Source of the DNA: DAOLOF01 sp964463605
GTDB lineage: Bacteria > Patescibacteriota > Microgenomatia > UBA1400 > PJMF01
Reading direction: 5' to 3'
NCBI GenBank assembly: GCA_964463605.1
Contig: CAYXBZ010000028.1
Coordinates: 1 to 11,946 of the forward strand
DNA length: 11,946 bases
The position numbers and the translations under genes were made by a program. Numbering within the stretch: the stretch's first letter is position 1; each line of letters starts with the position of its first letter. A model generated the notes under the pieces. It did not search any database, was not told the DNA's origin, and was given only the letters and a program-made list of their open reading frames with translations. Of the stretch, positions 1 to 7,493 are shown in pieces.

Positions 1-588
1 CGCCAACAACAACTACTTGCCAGAAGAGTTCAAGATTTGGAGTTAAAGCTGGCTCAAACTTATGTGCAGTTGGGAGAATTGGATCAACTTGAAAAAGAGA
101 ATCAACAGTTGCGCCAACTGCTCAACAGCACCGATCGTACTCTTAATCGAGTAGTTTTGACTCAACCCATTCTCTCATTTGCTCAGCCAGTAGTGAGTAT
201 CCCCAGAGACATGGAAATTATCGAAGGATCGGCGGTGTTAATAGAAGGTACCCTAATTGGCTTGATAAAAGAGAAAAAAAATGATGTGGCGGTAGTAAGT
301 TTGCTTTGGCAGAAAGATGCAGCCTTGGTTTTGGCTGAAACACCATCGGGAGTACAAGGGATTGTCAGAGGCGATGGAAGACGAGTGATATTTACAGAAA
401 TTCCCATTGATGAGGAAATAGAAATAGGGCAGAGGGTGTTGACGGCTGGTCAAAGAGGAGTTGAGGGAGGCTTGTTTGTTGGAGAGATAAGAAGCATTAT
501 TTCTGGTGAGTCGTCGGCGGTGAAAACAGCGGTGTTGGAACAGTATGTGTCGTTTTATCAGGCAAGTCTGGTGGAGATTCGTTTGTAA
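1..588 (+). CDS. mreC: Rod shape-determining protein MreC (5'-truncated)
   Basis: The reading frame is open from base 1 and stops with TAA at 586-588, so the gene starts upstream of the window; a TTG at 37 is internal, not a start. About 195 codons are visible. MreC is a membrane-anchored scaffold of the elongasome that links MreB and MreD to the PBP2/RodA peptidoglycan synthase. The missing N-terminus should carry the cytoplasmic tail and membrane helix. What is seen is the end of the heptad-like coiled coil (Leu/Gln/Glu-rich, about 15 residues either side of the LEKENQQLRQLL stretch), then the beta-rich domain with the family pattern GSAVLIEGTLIGLI, a GIVRGDG turn and the VLTAGQ / GLFVGEI strands. 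The next genes (small membrane protein, then PBP2) give the mreC-mreD-mrdA order, which supports the call. I identify the family by pattern and context, not by alignment. Confidence 0.85.
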   Translation, partial: RQQQLLARRVQDLELKLAQTYVQLGELDQLEKENQQLRQLLNSTDRTLNRVVLTQPILSFAQPVVSIPRDMEIIEGSAVLIEGTLIGLIKEKKNDVAVVSLLWQKDAALVLAETPSGVQGIVRGDGRRVIFTEIPIDEEIEIGQRVLTAGQRGVEGGLFVGEIRSIISGESSAVKTAVLEQYVSFYQASLVEIRL

Positions 589-657
589 TTGGTGAATATA
601 ATTGGCGAATTTACTGATTTTGAGATACAACACAGTGGCGAAATTTGAGGGATTTTT

Positions 658-672
658 TTAATCAGTGATTAA
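658..672. promoter_or_regulatory. 15-bp perfect palindrome in the mreC-mreD intergenic gap
   Basis: TTAATCA-G-TGATTAA is a perfect inverted repeat with 7-bp arms around one central base. It lies inside the 141-bp spacer between mreC and the mreD-like gene, just after a T7 run (653-659). It could be an operator for the mreD-mrdA segment. It is AT-rich and short, so a chance palindrome is possible. It is too tight to form an RNA hairpin, so a protein-binding site is the more sensible reading. Confidence 0.3.
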
Positions 673-729
673 TAAATTAACAACAAAACAGTCAGCAAAC
701 TTGCAAAAATTGAGGAGAGATATTAACCA

Positions 730-1170
730 ATGATAAAAGTATTTCAAAAAATAGCTATTCAATTACTCAAGATAATTGCTCTGATTTTTTTGCTGAGTTT
801 TGAAAGAGTAATAGGGTTGCCATTTTTGTTTACATTGCTTGCTTTAATTTGGCTTGACAGCATCAAAGAAAAAAAACTAGCTCGACCTTTGCTGATATTA
901 CTTTTTAGTTTTTTAATGGCTGTTTTTTATCATGGGGCTTGGCTAGCAACGTTACTTGTTTGGTTGGTCTCGGCTTGGGCAATTTCTATCAGAGGCACAG
1001 TTGTCAGAGGAAAAAAACGAAGCTTTCTTTTGGTGGTAGTGTTACAGAATCTTATTTGGCTTTGGTGGTTAAACATCACTGCCAACTTTGTTTTAATTGC
1101 TCAATTAATCATAAGCTATATTTTGGTAGTTTTGTGGTTAAGAGTCTTTAAGAAGGAAAAACGAACATGA
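730..1170 (+). CDS. mreD: MreD-like small integral membrane protein
   Basis: A 146-residue, very hydrophobic protein with about five membrane segments (roughly residues 8-24, 29-43, 52-66, 69-87 and 100-138, the last long enough for two). Positive charges sit in the loops (KEKK near 47, RGKKR near 94) and at the C-terminus (KKEKR). MreD proteins are short multi-pass proteins of about 160-170 residues that bridge MreC to the wall-synthesis machinery, and they are poorly conserved in sequence. The call therefore rests mainly on topology, length and the position between mreC and mrdA. The ATG at 730 is supported by a GAGGAGA ribosome site at 712-718. Its TGA stop overlaps the mrdA start as ATGA (1167-1170), which implies translational coupling. 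An unrelated membrane protein in the same slot cannot be excluded. Confidence 0.6.
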   Translation: MIKVFQKIAIQLLKIIALIFLLSFERVIGLPFLFTLLALIWLDSIKEKKLARPLLILLFSFLMAVFYHGAWLATLLVWLVSAWAISIRGTVVRGKKRSFLLVVVLQNLIWLWWLNITANFVLIAQLIISYILVVLWLRVFKKEKRT

Positions 1171-3092
1171 AAGAGATCTCTTTTTCTTCTCCAAGGCATA
1201 AGAAAAATTCATCGACCTCATTAATTTTAAGAGAAGCTCAAGAAAATTTTAACAAAAGTTGTTATAAAAAAATTTGGGTATTATCCTTTGTTTTTTTAGC
1301 TGTGATTGTTACACTTTTATCTCGCTTGGCTCATCTGCAGTTAGTGCAAGGCTCTTATTATCGACAACTTGCTGATGCAAATCGATATTTTCATCAAGTT
1401 GTTCCGGCTGAAAGAGGTGTTTTTTTAGATCGATATTTTCAACCTCTGGTGTATAACAAAAAAATATATTATCACAATCAATCTGACGATCTTTATCCAG
1501 AAAAGAATCGAGTAGATCAACACACAGCGATGAAGTTGATGGCAGAGGAAGATTGGCGAGTAACCTATGAGTTGCGTCGTCAGTATCTCTATCCACAAGA
1601 ATTGGCTCATGTGTTGGGTTATCTAGCCCCAGTAGAGGCTCAGGAGCTGATTAATAATCGTCAACTGAAAGTTAGGGACTGGGTGGGAAAACTAGGTTTA
1701 GAGCAGAGCTACGATCAGATCTTGCGAGGCAAAGATGGATACCAAGTTTTTGAAATAGACACATTCGGAAAAAAGCAGCGATTGATCAACGAATTTGAGC
1801 CACAGTCCGGATTTGATATTCAAACAAGCCTAGATCCATATCTTTCAAAAGTTGCTTATAAAGCTATGGGTGAGATGCTTGGGGCTGCTATAGTTTTAGA
1901 CGCTGATACAGGTCAGATTTTATCATTGGTAAGTACACCTTCGTTTAACAGCAACAACCTTGGAGGAACGGTTCTTAATGAGACTGAGGAGGCTGCTAGA
2001 CAGCTGGAAGTTCGTCGATATTTTCAAGATGAAAGAAAACCGTTCTTTAATAGGGCTATTGGAGGGGTGTATCCTCCTGGGTCGGTATTTAAGATGGTCA
2101 CATCAGTGGCTGGTCTTGAAGTTGACGCTTTTGATGAATATAAGACTGTGCTAGATGAAGGAGTTTTGAGAGTAAATGATTATGAATATGCCAATTGGCT
2201 TTATACCGCCAGAGGAGCTACCGATGGAGAAATCGCTCTAGTTAGAGCAATTGCTAGAAGTAATGACATATATTTTTATAAAGCAGCAGAATGGACAGGC
2301 CCTACCAATCTAGCTCGTCAGGCACGGGAGTTTGGTTTTGGAGAATTAACCAATGTTGAGTTGTCTGGTGAGGCGTGGGGGCTGGTACCTGATCCCGCCT
2401 GGAAAGAAGAGGTGATGGGAGAGCGTTGGTTCCTGGGAAATACGTATCACTTTGGTATTGGACAAGGAGATATGGCAGTAACACCGCTACAAGTGGCTCA
2501 GATGATTCAAACACTTACAAAAAAAGGAGAGTTGTGTCAGCCAAGGTTGGTTGTTGATGATGGTAAAAATGAGTGGTCGGCAGAGAGTTGCAGAAATTTA
2601 GGATTGGATGAAAGATCAATTGAGTTGACTGTAAGAGGAATGATTGCTGCTTGCCAGCCCGGAGGCACTGGTGCCTTGCTGTTTAAATATAATCAAGACT
2701 ATCCACTTGCTTTGGAGAACTCAAATGCGCTTGAGTTACTTGAGGAGGGAGCGGTTGGGTGTAAGACTGGCACCAGTGAATTTGGAGGTCAAGATGAGCG
2801 TGGTAGGCGACGGACTCATGGTTGGTTTGTTGCTAATACCACAGTTAATCTAGACGACTTGGAAAGAAATCTTGAGATAAAGATCGAGCAGATGCAAGAG
2901 GGAATTTTTGAAGAGAATGAAGTATTTACTCTTGATGAGCTTCAACAATGGCTCGAATTAGTTAAGAAGCACGGATTTCCAAAAAGGATTGCCTTGGTGG
3001 CACTGACAGAAAGTGATGACACCATTCCATATAAAGAGGGGTCTAGAGAAGCGGCCCCAGTGGTAGATGCAATCTTGAGATGGTTAAAGTAA
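1167..3092 (+). CDS. mrdA: Penicillin-binding protein 2 (class B transpeptidase)
   Basis: 641 residues, close to the usual 600-650 of PBP2. It is the DD-transpeptidase that cross-links new peptidoglycan during cell elongation, working with a RodA-type glycosyltransferase. The layout is a basic cytoplasmic tail (1-33), a membrane helix (about 34-57), then the dimerisation/pedestal domain with ERGVFLDR (82-89) and the GLEQSYDQILRG signature (177-188). The transpeptidase domain follows from about 235. The catalytic motifs are intact: SVFK with nucleophile Ser306 and Lys309, Ser365-Asn-Asp (the SxD form also known in PBP2 rather than SxN), and Lys533-Thr-Gly. The start ATG overlaps the upstream stop by 4 bases. 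Odd feature: about 50 charged, probably helical residues (about 557-607) sit between HGWFVA and the last strand IALVALTE, where relatives usually have a short loop. No rodA is seen in the window. Confidence 0.93.
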   Translation: MKEISFSSPRHKKNSSTSLILREAQENFNKSCYKKIWVLSFVFLAVIVTLLSRLAHLQLVQGSYYRQLADANRYFHQVVPAERGVFLDRYFQPLVYNKKIYYHNQSDDLYPEKNRVDQHTAMKLMAEEDWRVTYELRRQYLYPQELAHVLGYLAPVEAQELINNRQLKVRDWVGKLGLEQSYDQILRGKDGYQVFEIDTFGKKQRLINEFEPQSGFDIQTSLDPYLSKVAYKAMGEMLGAAIVLDADTGQILSLVSTPSFNSNNLGGTVLNETEEAARQLEVRRYFQDERKPFFNRAIGGVYPPGSVFKMVTSVAGLEVDAFDEYKTVLDEGVLRVNDYEYANWLYTARGATDGEIALVRAIARSNDIYFYKAAEWTGPTNLARQAREFGFGELTNVELSGEAWGLVPDPAWKEEVMGERWFLGNTYHFGIGQGDMAVTPLQVAQMIQTLTKKGELCQPRLVVDDGKNEWSAESCRNLGLDERSIELTVRGMIAACQPGGTGALLFKYNQDYPLALENSNALELLEEGAVGCKTGTSEFGGQDERGRRRTHGWFVANTTVNLDDLERNLEIKIEQMQEGIFEENEVFTLDELQQWLELVKKHGFPKRIALVALTESDDTIPYKEGSREAAPVVDAILRWLK

Positions 3093-3178
3093 TTTTCGGC
3101 TGTAACAATTGATCTAATATAGAGCAATTATCATTTTCCTACGGTTAATTTCAGTTTTCAAAGATAAATTGATAACTG

Positions 3179-4438
3179 ATGATGAACCAAGCAAACACTA
3201 CCTTACTTCCTCCATCAGAAAGACGTTTTGTACAAAATGACCAACTTCAATTGCTATTGAATGGTTGTTCTGGGCTTTCTGATACTGATAAAAAATACTG
3301 GACGGCCTTATTTTCTGTTGATGGAGTTGGTCCTAGCACCTTTTTTCTGATTGCTAACTACATGAATAAAAACCGAATATCGTGGTCTGATTTTTGGGTC
3401 AATAAAAATAATGTTTGGTCAAAAATGTCGTTTTCAGATGAACTTGGTAGATCAATTAAAAAATTCCAAAATGAGTATGAAATAGAGTCATATTGGAAGT
3501 GGCTTATGTCAAAAGATATTTCGGTGCTTGATATTACTCAAAGCGAGTACCCCAATTTATTAAAACAAATTTATGATCCACCTCCCATTTTATTTGTCAA
3601 AGGTGAATTAAGTTTGTTGAGCAATCTTCCAATTGCTATCGTTGGAACTAGAAAAATGACAGCATATGGAAAAATGGTAACACAAAAAATTGTTCAAGAA
3701 TTAGTGGCTAATGATGCGTGCATAGTTTCTGGATTTATGTATGGAGTTGATGTGGAGGCGCAAAAAACTGCCATAAGCCAAAATGGAACAACGGTGGGTG
3801 TATTGGGTTACGGTTTTGATCACATCTATCCAGGCAGTCAACACCGATTGATTAATCAAATGATAGCAACAAAAAAAGCAACATTTATCAGTGAATATCC
3901 TCCTTTTCTTCGAGCTACCAAAGGAACTTTCCCAAGAAGAAACAGAATTATTGCAGGCTTAAGTTTGGGAGTAGTGGTAACCGAGGCTGGAGTAAAAAGT
4001 GGGACTCAAATTACCGTAGATTTTGCTCTAGATTATGGGCGAGATATCTTCGCCGTCTCTGGCCCAGTGACCAGTCCGTACCATGAAGGGGTGAAGCAAA
4101 TGTTGAACTTAGGGGCGATGTTGGTAGGCAGTGGTCTTGAAGTGTTAAACAATCTATCAGCGAAAAATTGGCAGGGAAGAGAGACCAATAGTTTAAAAAA
4201 ACAGCTGGAACCAGATTCAAAACTTAGTGCTTATCTGTTAAGGCTTAATGCTTGCCAAAGAGCGGTTGTCCAAGCCTTGATGATTATGCCTTTAACAAAT
4301 AGAGAGTTGGCAGATCAACTTAACTTAAATCAAACCGAAACCACCAACTGTTTAACTGATCTTGAAATTCGAGGAATGGTAGAACTTGAAGCAAACAAAT
4401 GGTCCTTAAAGAAAGATTTGAGGGCAAAAATCAGTTAA
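3179..4438 (+). CDS. dprA: DNA processing protein DprA (Smf)
   Basis: 419 residues. DprA binds incoming single-stranded DNA during natural transformation and loads RecA on it. Residues 1-100 form the SAM/HhH-like N-terminal part (GVGPSTFFLIA near 49-59). The Rossmann-like core runs from about 134 to 325: VGTRKMTAYG (155-164), SGFMYGVD (184-191), GVLGYGFDHIYP (207-218), SEYPP (238-242), FPRRNRIIAG (251-260), TEAGVKSG (268-275) and DIFAVSGP (289-296). A winged-helix domain follows at about 350-415. The motif usually read as GID..AH has GVDVEAQ here, so the common His is Gln. No clear Shine-Dalgarno precedes the ATG at 3179; a second ATG at 3182 is an equal alternative. The 86-bp gap after mrdA holds no convincing terminator or promoter. 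The gene suggests at least a recombination role and possibly competence. Confidence 0.92.
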   Translation: MMNQANTTLLPPSERRFVQNDQLQLLLNGCSGLSDTDKKYWTALFSVDGVGPSTFFLIANYMNKNRISWSDFWVNKNNVWSKMSFSDELGRSIKKFQNEYEIESYWKWLMSKDISVLDITQSEYPNLLKQIYDPPPILFVKGELSLLSNLPIAIVGTRKMTAYGKMVTQKIVQELVANDACIVSGFMYGVDVEAQKTAISQNGTTVGVLGYGFDHIYPGSQHRLINQMIATKKATFISEYPPFLRATKGTFPRRNRIIAGLSLGVVVTEAGVKSGTQITVDFALDYGRDIFAVSGPVTSPYHEGVKQMLNLGAMLVGSGLEVLNNLSAKNWQGRETNSLKKQLEPDSKLSAYLLRLNACQRAVVQALMIMPLTNRELADQLNLNQTETTNCLTDLEIRGMVELEANKWSLKKDLRAKIS

Positions 4439-4453
4439 TAAAATAGATCTTAC

Positions 4454-4484
4454 TTGTCTATTAACATGGGTTGTGGTTTATAAT
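4454..4484 (+). promoter_or_regulatory. Candidate sigma70-type promoter of topA
   Basis: A consensus -10 TATAAT (4479-4484) is preceded by TTGTCT (4454-4459) with a 19-bp spacer, longer than the ideal 17. It lies in the 96-bp gap between dprA and topA. Transcription would start near 4491, giving a leader of about 44 nt. The perfect -10 is the main support; the -35 is weak. Confidence 0.5.
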
Positions 4485-4534
4485 GACGCATTGAAGTTGT
4501 TAAACTGTTGCTAACAAAAAAATGAAAGAAAGTT

Positions 4535-6718
4535 ATGAAACTTGTAATTGTTGAGTCACCAACCAAGGCTAGAAAATTAGCTGGTTACCTGGGAAAAGAT
4601 TATCAGATTAAAGCATCGGTGGGTCATGTTAGAGATCTACCCAAGAGTAAGCTGGGGGTTGATCTGGAGAATAATTTTGAACCTACTTATCAAGTTCCAA
4701 GAGGTAAAGGTAAAGTAGTCAAGGAGCTGCAAAAGTTAGCCAAAGGCTCTGACACGATTTATCTGGCGATGGACCCCGATCGTGAAGGGGAAGCAATTGC
4801 CTGGCATGTCCAGCAGCTACTACTTGAGAAGGGGGCCGAGGATCCGGGGCAGTATCTGCGCTGTACTTTTAATGAGATTACCAAAACTGCTGTTGTTAAG
4901 GCCATTGAAAATCCAGGCGACATTAACAGCAATTTAGTAGATGCCCAGCAAGCACGCCGAGTGCTTGATCGTTTGGTGGGATATCAAATTTCGCCTGTTT
5001 TGTGGAAGAAGATTCGCTACGGTTTGTCTGCCGGTAGAGTTCAGTCGGTGGCTTTACGCCTAATCGTGGAGAGAGAGCGGGAGAGGGACGCTTTTGAACC
5101 TGAAGAATACTGGGAGATTGAGGTGGCGGTTGATTCCAGCAAAAATTCTCAGAAAAGCAAGTTGCCAGAGAATATTTTTGTTGAGGGCAAGATTGTGGAA
5201 GATCTGCCATTGGAAGTCTTGGCAGTTCAACTCCACCAAATTAATGGCAAAAAACACGGAATTGATAGTGAAGAAAAAGCAAAGCCAGCCATTCAAGATT
5301 TGGAAAACGCCAACTATAAGGTGGCAGATATCGAGCGCAAAGAAAGAAAACAGTCCAGTAGGCCTCCCTTTACTACCTCAACTTTGCAGCAAACGGCGGC
5401 ATATACTTTAGGCTTTTCGGCCAAACAAACCACGATGCTGGCTCAACAGTTGTACGAGGAAGGATTGATCACTTATCACAGAACTGATGCTATGACCTTG
5501 AGTGCTGATTCTATTAAGATGGCTCGAAGTCACATCAAAAGTGAGTTCGGTGAAAAATATCTGCCTTCAAAACCGAGGGTGTTTAAAAGTAGATCAAAAA
5601 ATGCTCAAGAAGCTCATGAGGCTATTCGTGTTACCGACGTTAAACTTACTCAGGAGCAAGTGCCCTCTCAGGGAGCAAAATTGGGTTCTAGACACGCCAG
5701 GCTTTATGATCTAATTTGGAGGCGCTTTGTAGCCAGCCAAATGGAGTCCGCAGTCTATGATCAAACCACAATTTTGGTGGATGCGGTCAATCCCAAAAAT
5801 GCTAACACTACTTATAACTTGCGCACCACCGGCTCAATTATGAAGTTTCCTGGTTGGCGCAAACTGTTCCCAACAGGCGAGGACACTCTGCTACCTGAAA
5901 TTGAGAAAGACCAAGAGCTGAATTACTTGGACATTAACCCTCAACAGAAGTTTACTCTGCCTCCGCCTAGATATAATGATGCCTCTTTGGTGAAGGAACT
6001 AGAGAAACGCGGAATTGGCCGTCCAAGTACTTATGCCAGTATCATCTCGGTGATTCAGGATAGGCGCTACGTAAAGCGTGAAAACAAATCTTTTGAGCCA
6101 ACTCCCATTGGTTACACTGTGTGCGATTTTTTAATTAAACACTTCGATGGGATTATGGATTACGACTTTACGGCTGAGATGGAGGAAGATCTAGACAGAA
6201 TTGCCCGAGGTGAGAAGGAGTGGCGCAAGGTAATGGCCGATTTCTGGGAGCCGTTAGACGGCAAAATTGAAAAGGTGATTGAGAATGCCGACAGAATGCA
6301 GATTCCCACCGAGAAAACAGGAGAAGTGTGTCCTGAATGCGGTAAGGAAGAGGGCGGAGAAATTGTTCTTCGAATTGGCCGCTATGGCAAATTTAGAAGT
6401 TGCAGCCGCTACCCTGACTGCAAGTTTACCGAGCCGTTTGTTGAAGTCTTAGAAGGTCACAGCTGTCCGTTATGTGAAGAGGGCGATGTGATCATTAAAC
6501 CTACTCGTTATGGAAAAAGCTTTTATGGCTGCAGCCGCTATCCAGATTGTGACTGGGCCAGCTGGAAAAAACCGGAAGAAGGTCTAAAGGTTACTCCAGA
6601 AGAGTGGGCTGAGGAGAAAAAAAGGCGAGAAGAGAGGAAAAAGAAGAGAGGGAAAGGCAAGCCAAAATCAACAACGAGAAAAGGAAAGAAAAAAAGTAAA
6701 ACGGCTGCCAAAAAATAA
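4535..6718 (+). CDS. topA: DNA topoisomerase I (type IA)
   Basis: 727 residues; relaxes negatively supercoiled DNA by cutting one strand and passing the other through. The Toprim domain (1-115) has Glu7 in ESPTKA and the metal-binding Asp80-Pro-Asp82-Arg-Glu84. The core follows: DAQQARRVLDRLVGYQISP (136-154), SAGRVQSVALRL (165-176), and the nucleophile Tyr314 in LITYHRTDAM. RGIGRPSTYASII (492-504) marks the end of the catalytic core. Two four-cysteine zinc fingers come next: Cys599/602/623/629 and Cys644/647/666/672. The tail from about 690 is almost all Lys, Arg and Glu and should bind nucleic acid non-specifically. All key residues are present, so it should be active. The ATG at 4535 has only a weak purine-rich GAAAGAAAG upstream. 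The smf-topA order is also found in Bacillus. The gene ends 4 bases before the convergent PIN gene. Confidence 0.96.
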   Translation: MKLVIVESPTKARKLAGYLGKDYQIKASVGHVRDLPKSKLGVDLENNFEPTYQVPRGKGKVVKELQKLAKGSDTIYLAMDPDREGEAIAWHVQQLLLEKGAEDPGQYLRCTFNEITKTAVVKAIENPGDINSNLVDAQQARRVLDRLVGYQISPVLWKKIRYGLSAGRVQSVALRLIVERERERDAFEPEEYWEIEVAVDSSKNSQKSKLPENIFVEGKIVEDLPLEVLAVQLHQINGKKHGIDSEEKAKPAIQDLENANYKVADIERKERKQSSRPPFTTSTLQQTAAYTLGFSAKQTTMLAQQLYEEGLITYHRTDAMTLSADSIKMARSHIKSEFGEKYLPSKPRVFKSRSKNAQEAHEAIRVTDVKLTQEQVPSQGAKLGSRHARLYDLIWRRFVASQMESAVYDQTTILVDAVNPKNANTTYNLRTTGSIMKFPGWRKLFPTGEDTLLPEIEKDQELNYLDINPQQKFTLPPPRYNDASLVKELEKRGIGRPSTYASIISVIQDRRYVKRENKSFEPTPIGYTVCDFLIKHFDGIMDYDFTAEMEEDLDRIARGEKEWRKVMADFWEPLDGKIEKVIENADRMQIPTEKTGEVCPECGKEEGGEIVLRIGRYGKFRSCSRYPDCKFTEPFVEVLEGHSCPLCEEGDVIIKPTRYGKSFYGCSRYPDCDWASWKKPEEGLKVTPEEWAEEKKRREERKKKRGKGKPKSTTRKGKKKSKTAAKK

Positions 6719-6724
6719 TTTTTT
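6710..6724. repeat. A6-TAA-T6 palindrome at the topA / PIN convergent junction
   Basis: Six A, TAA, six T: a perfect 15-bp palindrome centred on the topA stop codon and reaching into the stop of the opposing PIN gene. Its T tract lies after the end of each gene, on both strands. It has no GC stem, so it is a poor intrinsic terminator. I list it because it is the only sequence separating two convergent genes. Confidence 0.25.
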
Positions 6725-7142
6725 AGCTAGACAGATAATCTTCTAACAGAGTGTAGTTTTGCTGACGGAAGTGTTTATCGAACGAAAAGAAGGCGTCAAG
6801 CTTCATTTGTTGTGCGATGGCCATGCTCATACAGTCAGTCATAGATACCTTCTTTGATTTGGTGGTGGTAAAAATTTTTTGAGCCTCTTTTGACAATTTT
6901 GCATCAGGATAGACGATGATAGTTGCTACATCTTTAACATATTTTAAGAAATTAATTGCTTGTTGTTTGGTCAGTCGGTAACTTGCTTTGGTGGCAACTT
7001 CATCAATAACATCCCATGAAGTTATGTAAACCACATTTTCGATTTGCTGCAATTTTGCAAGTAGTGCTGTCGCTCTAGAGTGGAGATTATCTGATTTATT
7101 CATTAGAGCTAAAAAAGCATCTGAGTCAATGAAGACTTTCAT
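6723..7142 (-). CDS. vapC: PIN-domain ribonuclease toxin (VapC-like), module 1
   Basis: 139 residues, the usual size of a single PIN domain. Such toxins are Mg-dependent endoribonucleases that cut tRNA, rRNA or other RNA when free of their antitoxin. The acidic active-site set is complete: Asp6 in the first strand (VFIDSDAFLAL), Glu48 in VIDEVA, Asp103 in MTDCMSMA and Asp122 in FFSFDKHF. The ATG at 7142 overlaps the stop of the upstream antitoxin by 4 bases (7139-7142), the usual coupling in type II modules. It ends 4 bases from the topA stop, tail to tail. The MTDCMSMAIA stretch is typical of this toxin class. The RNA target cannot be told from sequence. Confidence 0.88.
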   Translation of the reverse strand: MKVFIDSDAFLALMNKSDNLHSRATALLAKLQQIENVVYITSWDVIDEVATKASYRLTKQQAINFLKYVKDVATIIVYPDAKLSKEAQKIFTTTKSKKVSMTDCMSMAIAQQMKLDAFFSFDKHFRQQNYTLLEDYLSS

Positions 7143-7384
7143 TTGGAAGCCTTTTTGCCGTAAATATAAGAATCGTTAGCTGCTAGGTCAGATGGACCTT
7201 CTGTTGCGCTGTCTGCAAGTTTTAGCAGCATGCGAGTTACATCGTCTCCTGATTGTCCGGAGCTTTTTAAAGCATGGGTGGTTAGTTCTCTAACCGCAGC
7301 CGAAAAAGAGATCTTTCTTTCACGAGCAAAATTGTTGATTTGGCTCTTTAAAGTTGGAGTAAACATCACTTGAGTTCTTATCAT
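7139..7384 (-). CDS. Ribbon-helix-helix-like antitoxin, module 1
   Basis: 81 residues. The first 45 fit a ribbon-helix-helix DNA-binding fold: a short strand (RTQVMFTP, residues 3-10), helix A (TLKSQINNFARER), a turn with KISFS, and helix B (AAVRELTTHALKS). The C-terminal half (about 50-81) is polar and probably becomes ordered on the toxin, ending in YIYGKKASK. In such modules the antitoxin inhibits the PIN toxin and represses its own promoter. The start at 7384 is the first ATG after a near-consensus promoter (7425-7454), with a leader of about 34 nt and no good Shine-Dalgarno. It is coupled to the toxin by a 4-base overlap. The fold assignment comes from pattern and context; I do not recognise a named subfamily. 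Confidence 0.78.
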   Translation of the reverse strand: MIRTQVMFTPTLKSQINNFARERKISFSAAVRELTTHALKSSGQSGDDVTRMLLKLADSATEGPSDLAANDSYIYGKKASK

Positions 7385-7423
7385 ATAATTGCTCTATCTA
7401 TGGATCCTATCAGTTAATACTTA

Positions 7424-7454
7424 CATTATACACAATGTGTAATGCAGGGGTCAA
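7424..7454 (-). promoter_or_regulatory. Promoter and candidate autoregulatory operator of TA module 1
   Basis: On the - strand, TTGACC (plus-strand 7449-7454) and TATAAT (7425-7430) are spaced by 18 bp, giving a strong sigma70-type promoter directed at the antitoxin. An inverted repeat ACACA-A-TGTGT (7430-7440) touches the -10 element. It is flanked by CATT (7424-7427) and AATG (7441-7444), so the whole block is a near-palindrome with a 2-base offset. Ribbon-helix-helix antitoxins bind such repeats to shut off their own operon. The operator reading is inference. Confidence 0.7.
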
Positions 7455-7493
7455 CTGTTTGTTTGAGACGATGTACTAGAAATAATTACTCTT

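Noticed and set aside
597..602. TATAAT in the mreC-mreD gap as a promoter for mreD-mrdA
   Set aside because: No -35 or TGn extension at a usable distance; AT-rich DNA gives such hexamers by chance. Possible but not supportable.
587..646. Direct repeats AATTGGTGAATAT / AATTGGCGAATTT and a third TGGCGAAATTT
   Set aside because: Short, imperfect and AT-rich, with irregular spacing; nothing suggests iterons or an attachment site.
4923..5411. Several 78-105 codon ORFs in other frames inside topA
   Set aside because: All lie within the well-conserved topA reading frame, lack ribosome sites or recognisable domains, and are shadows.
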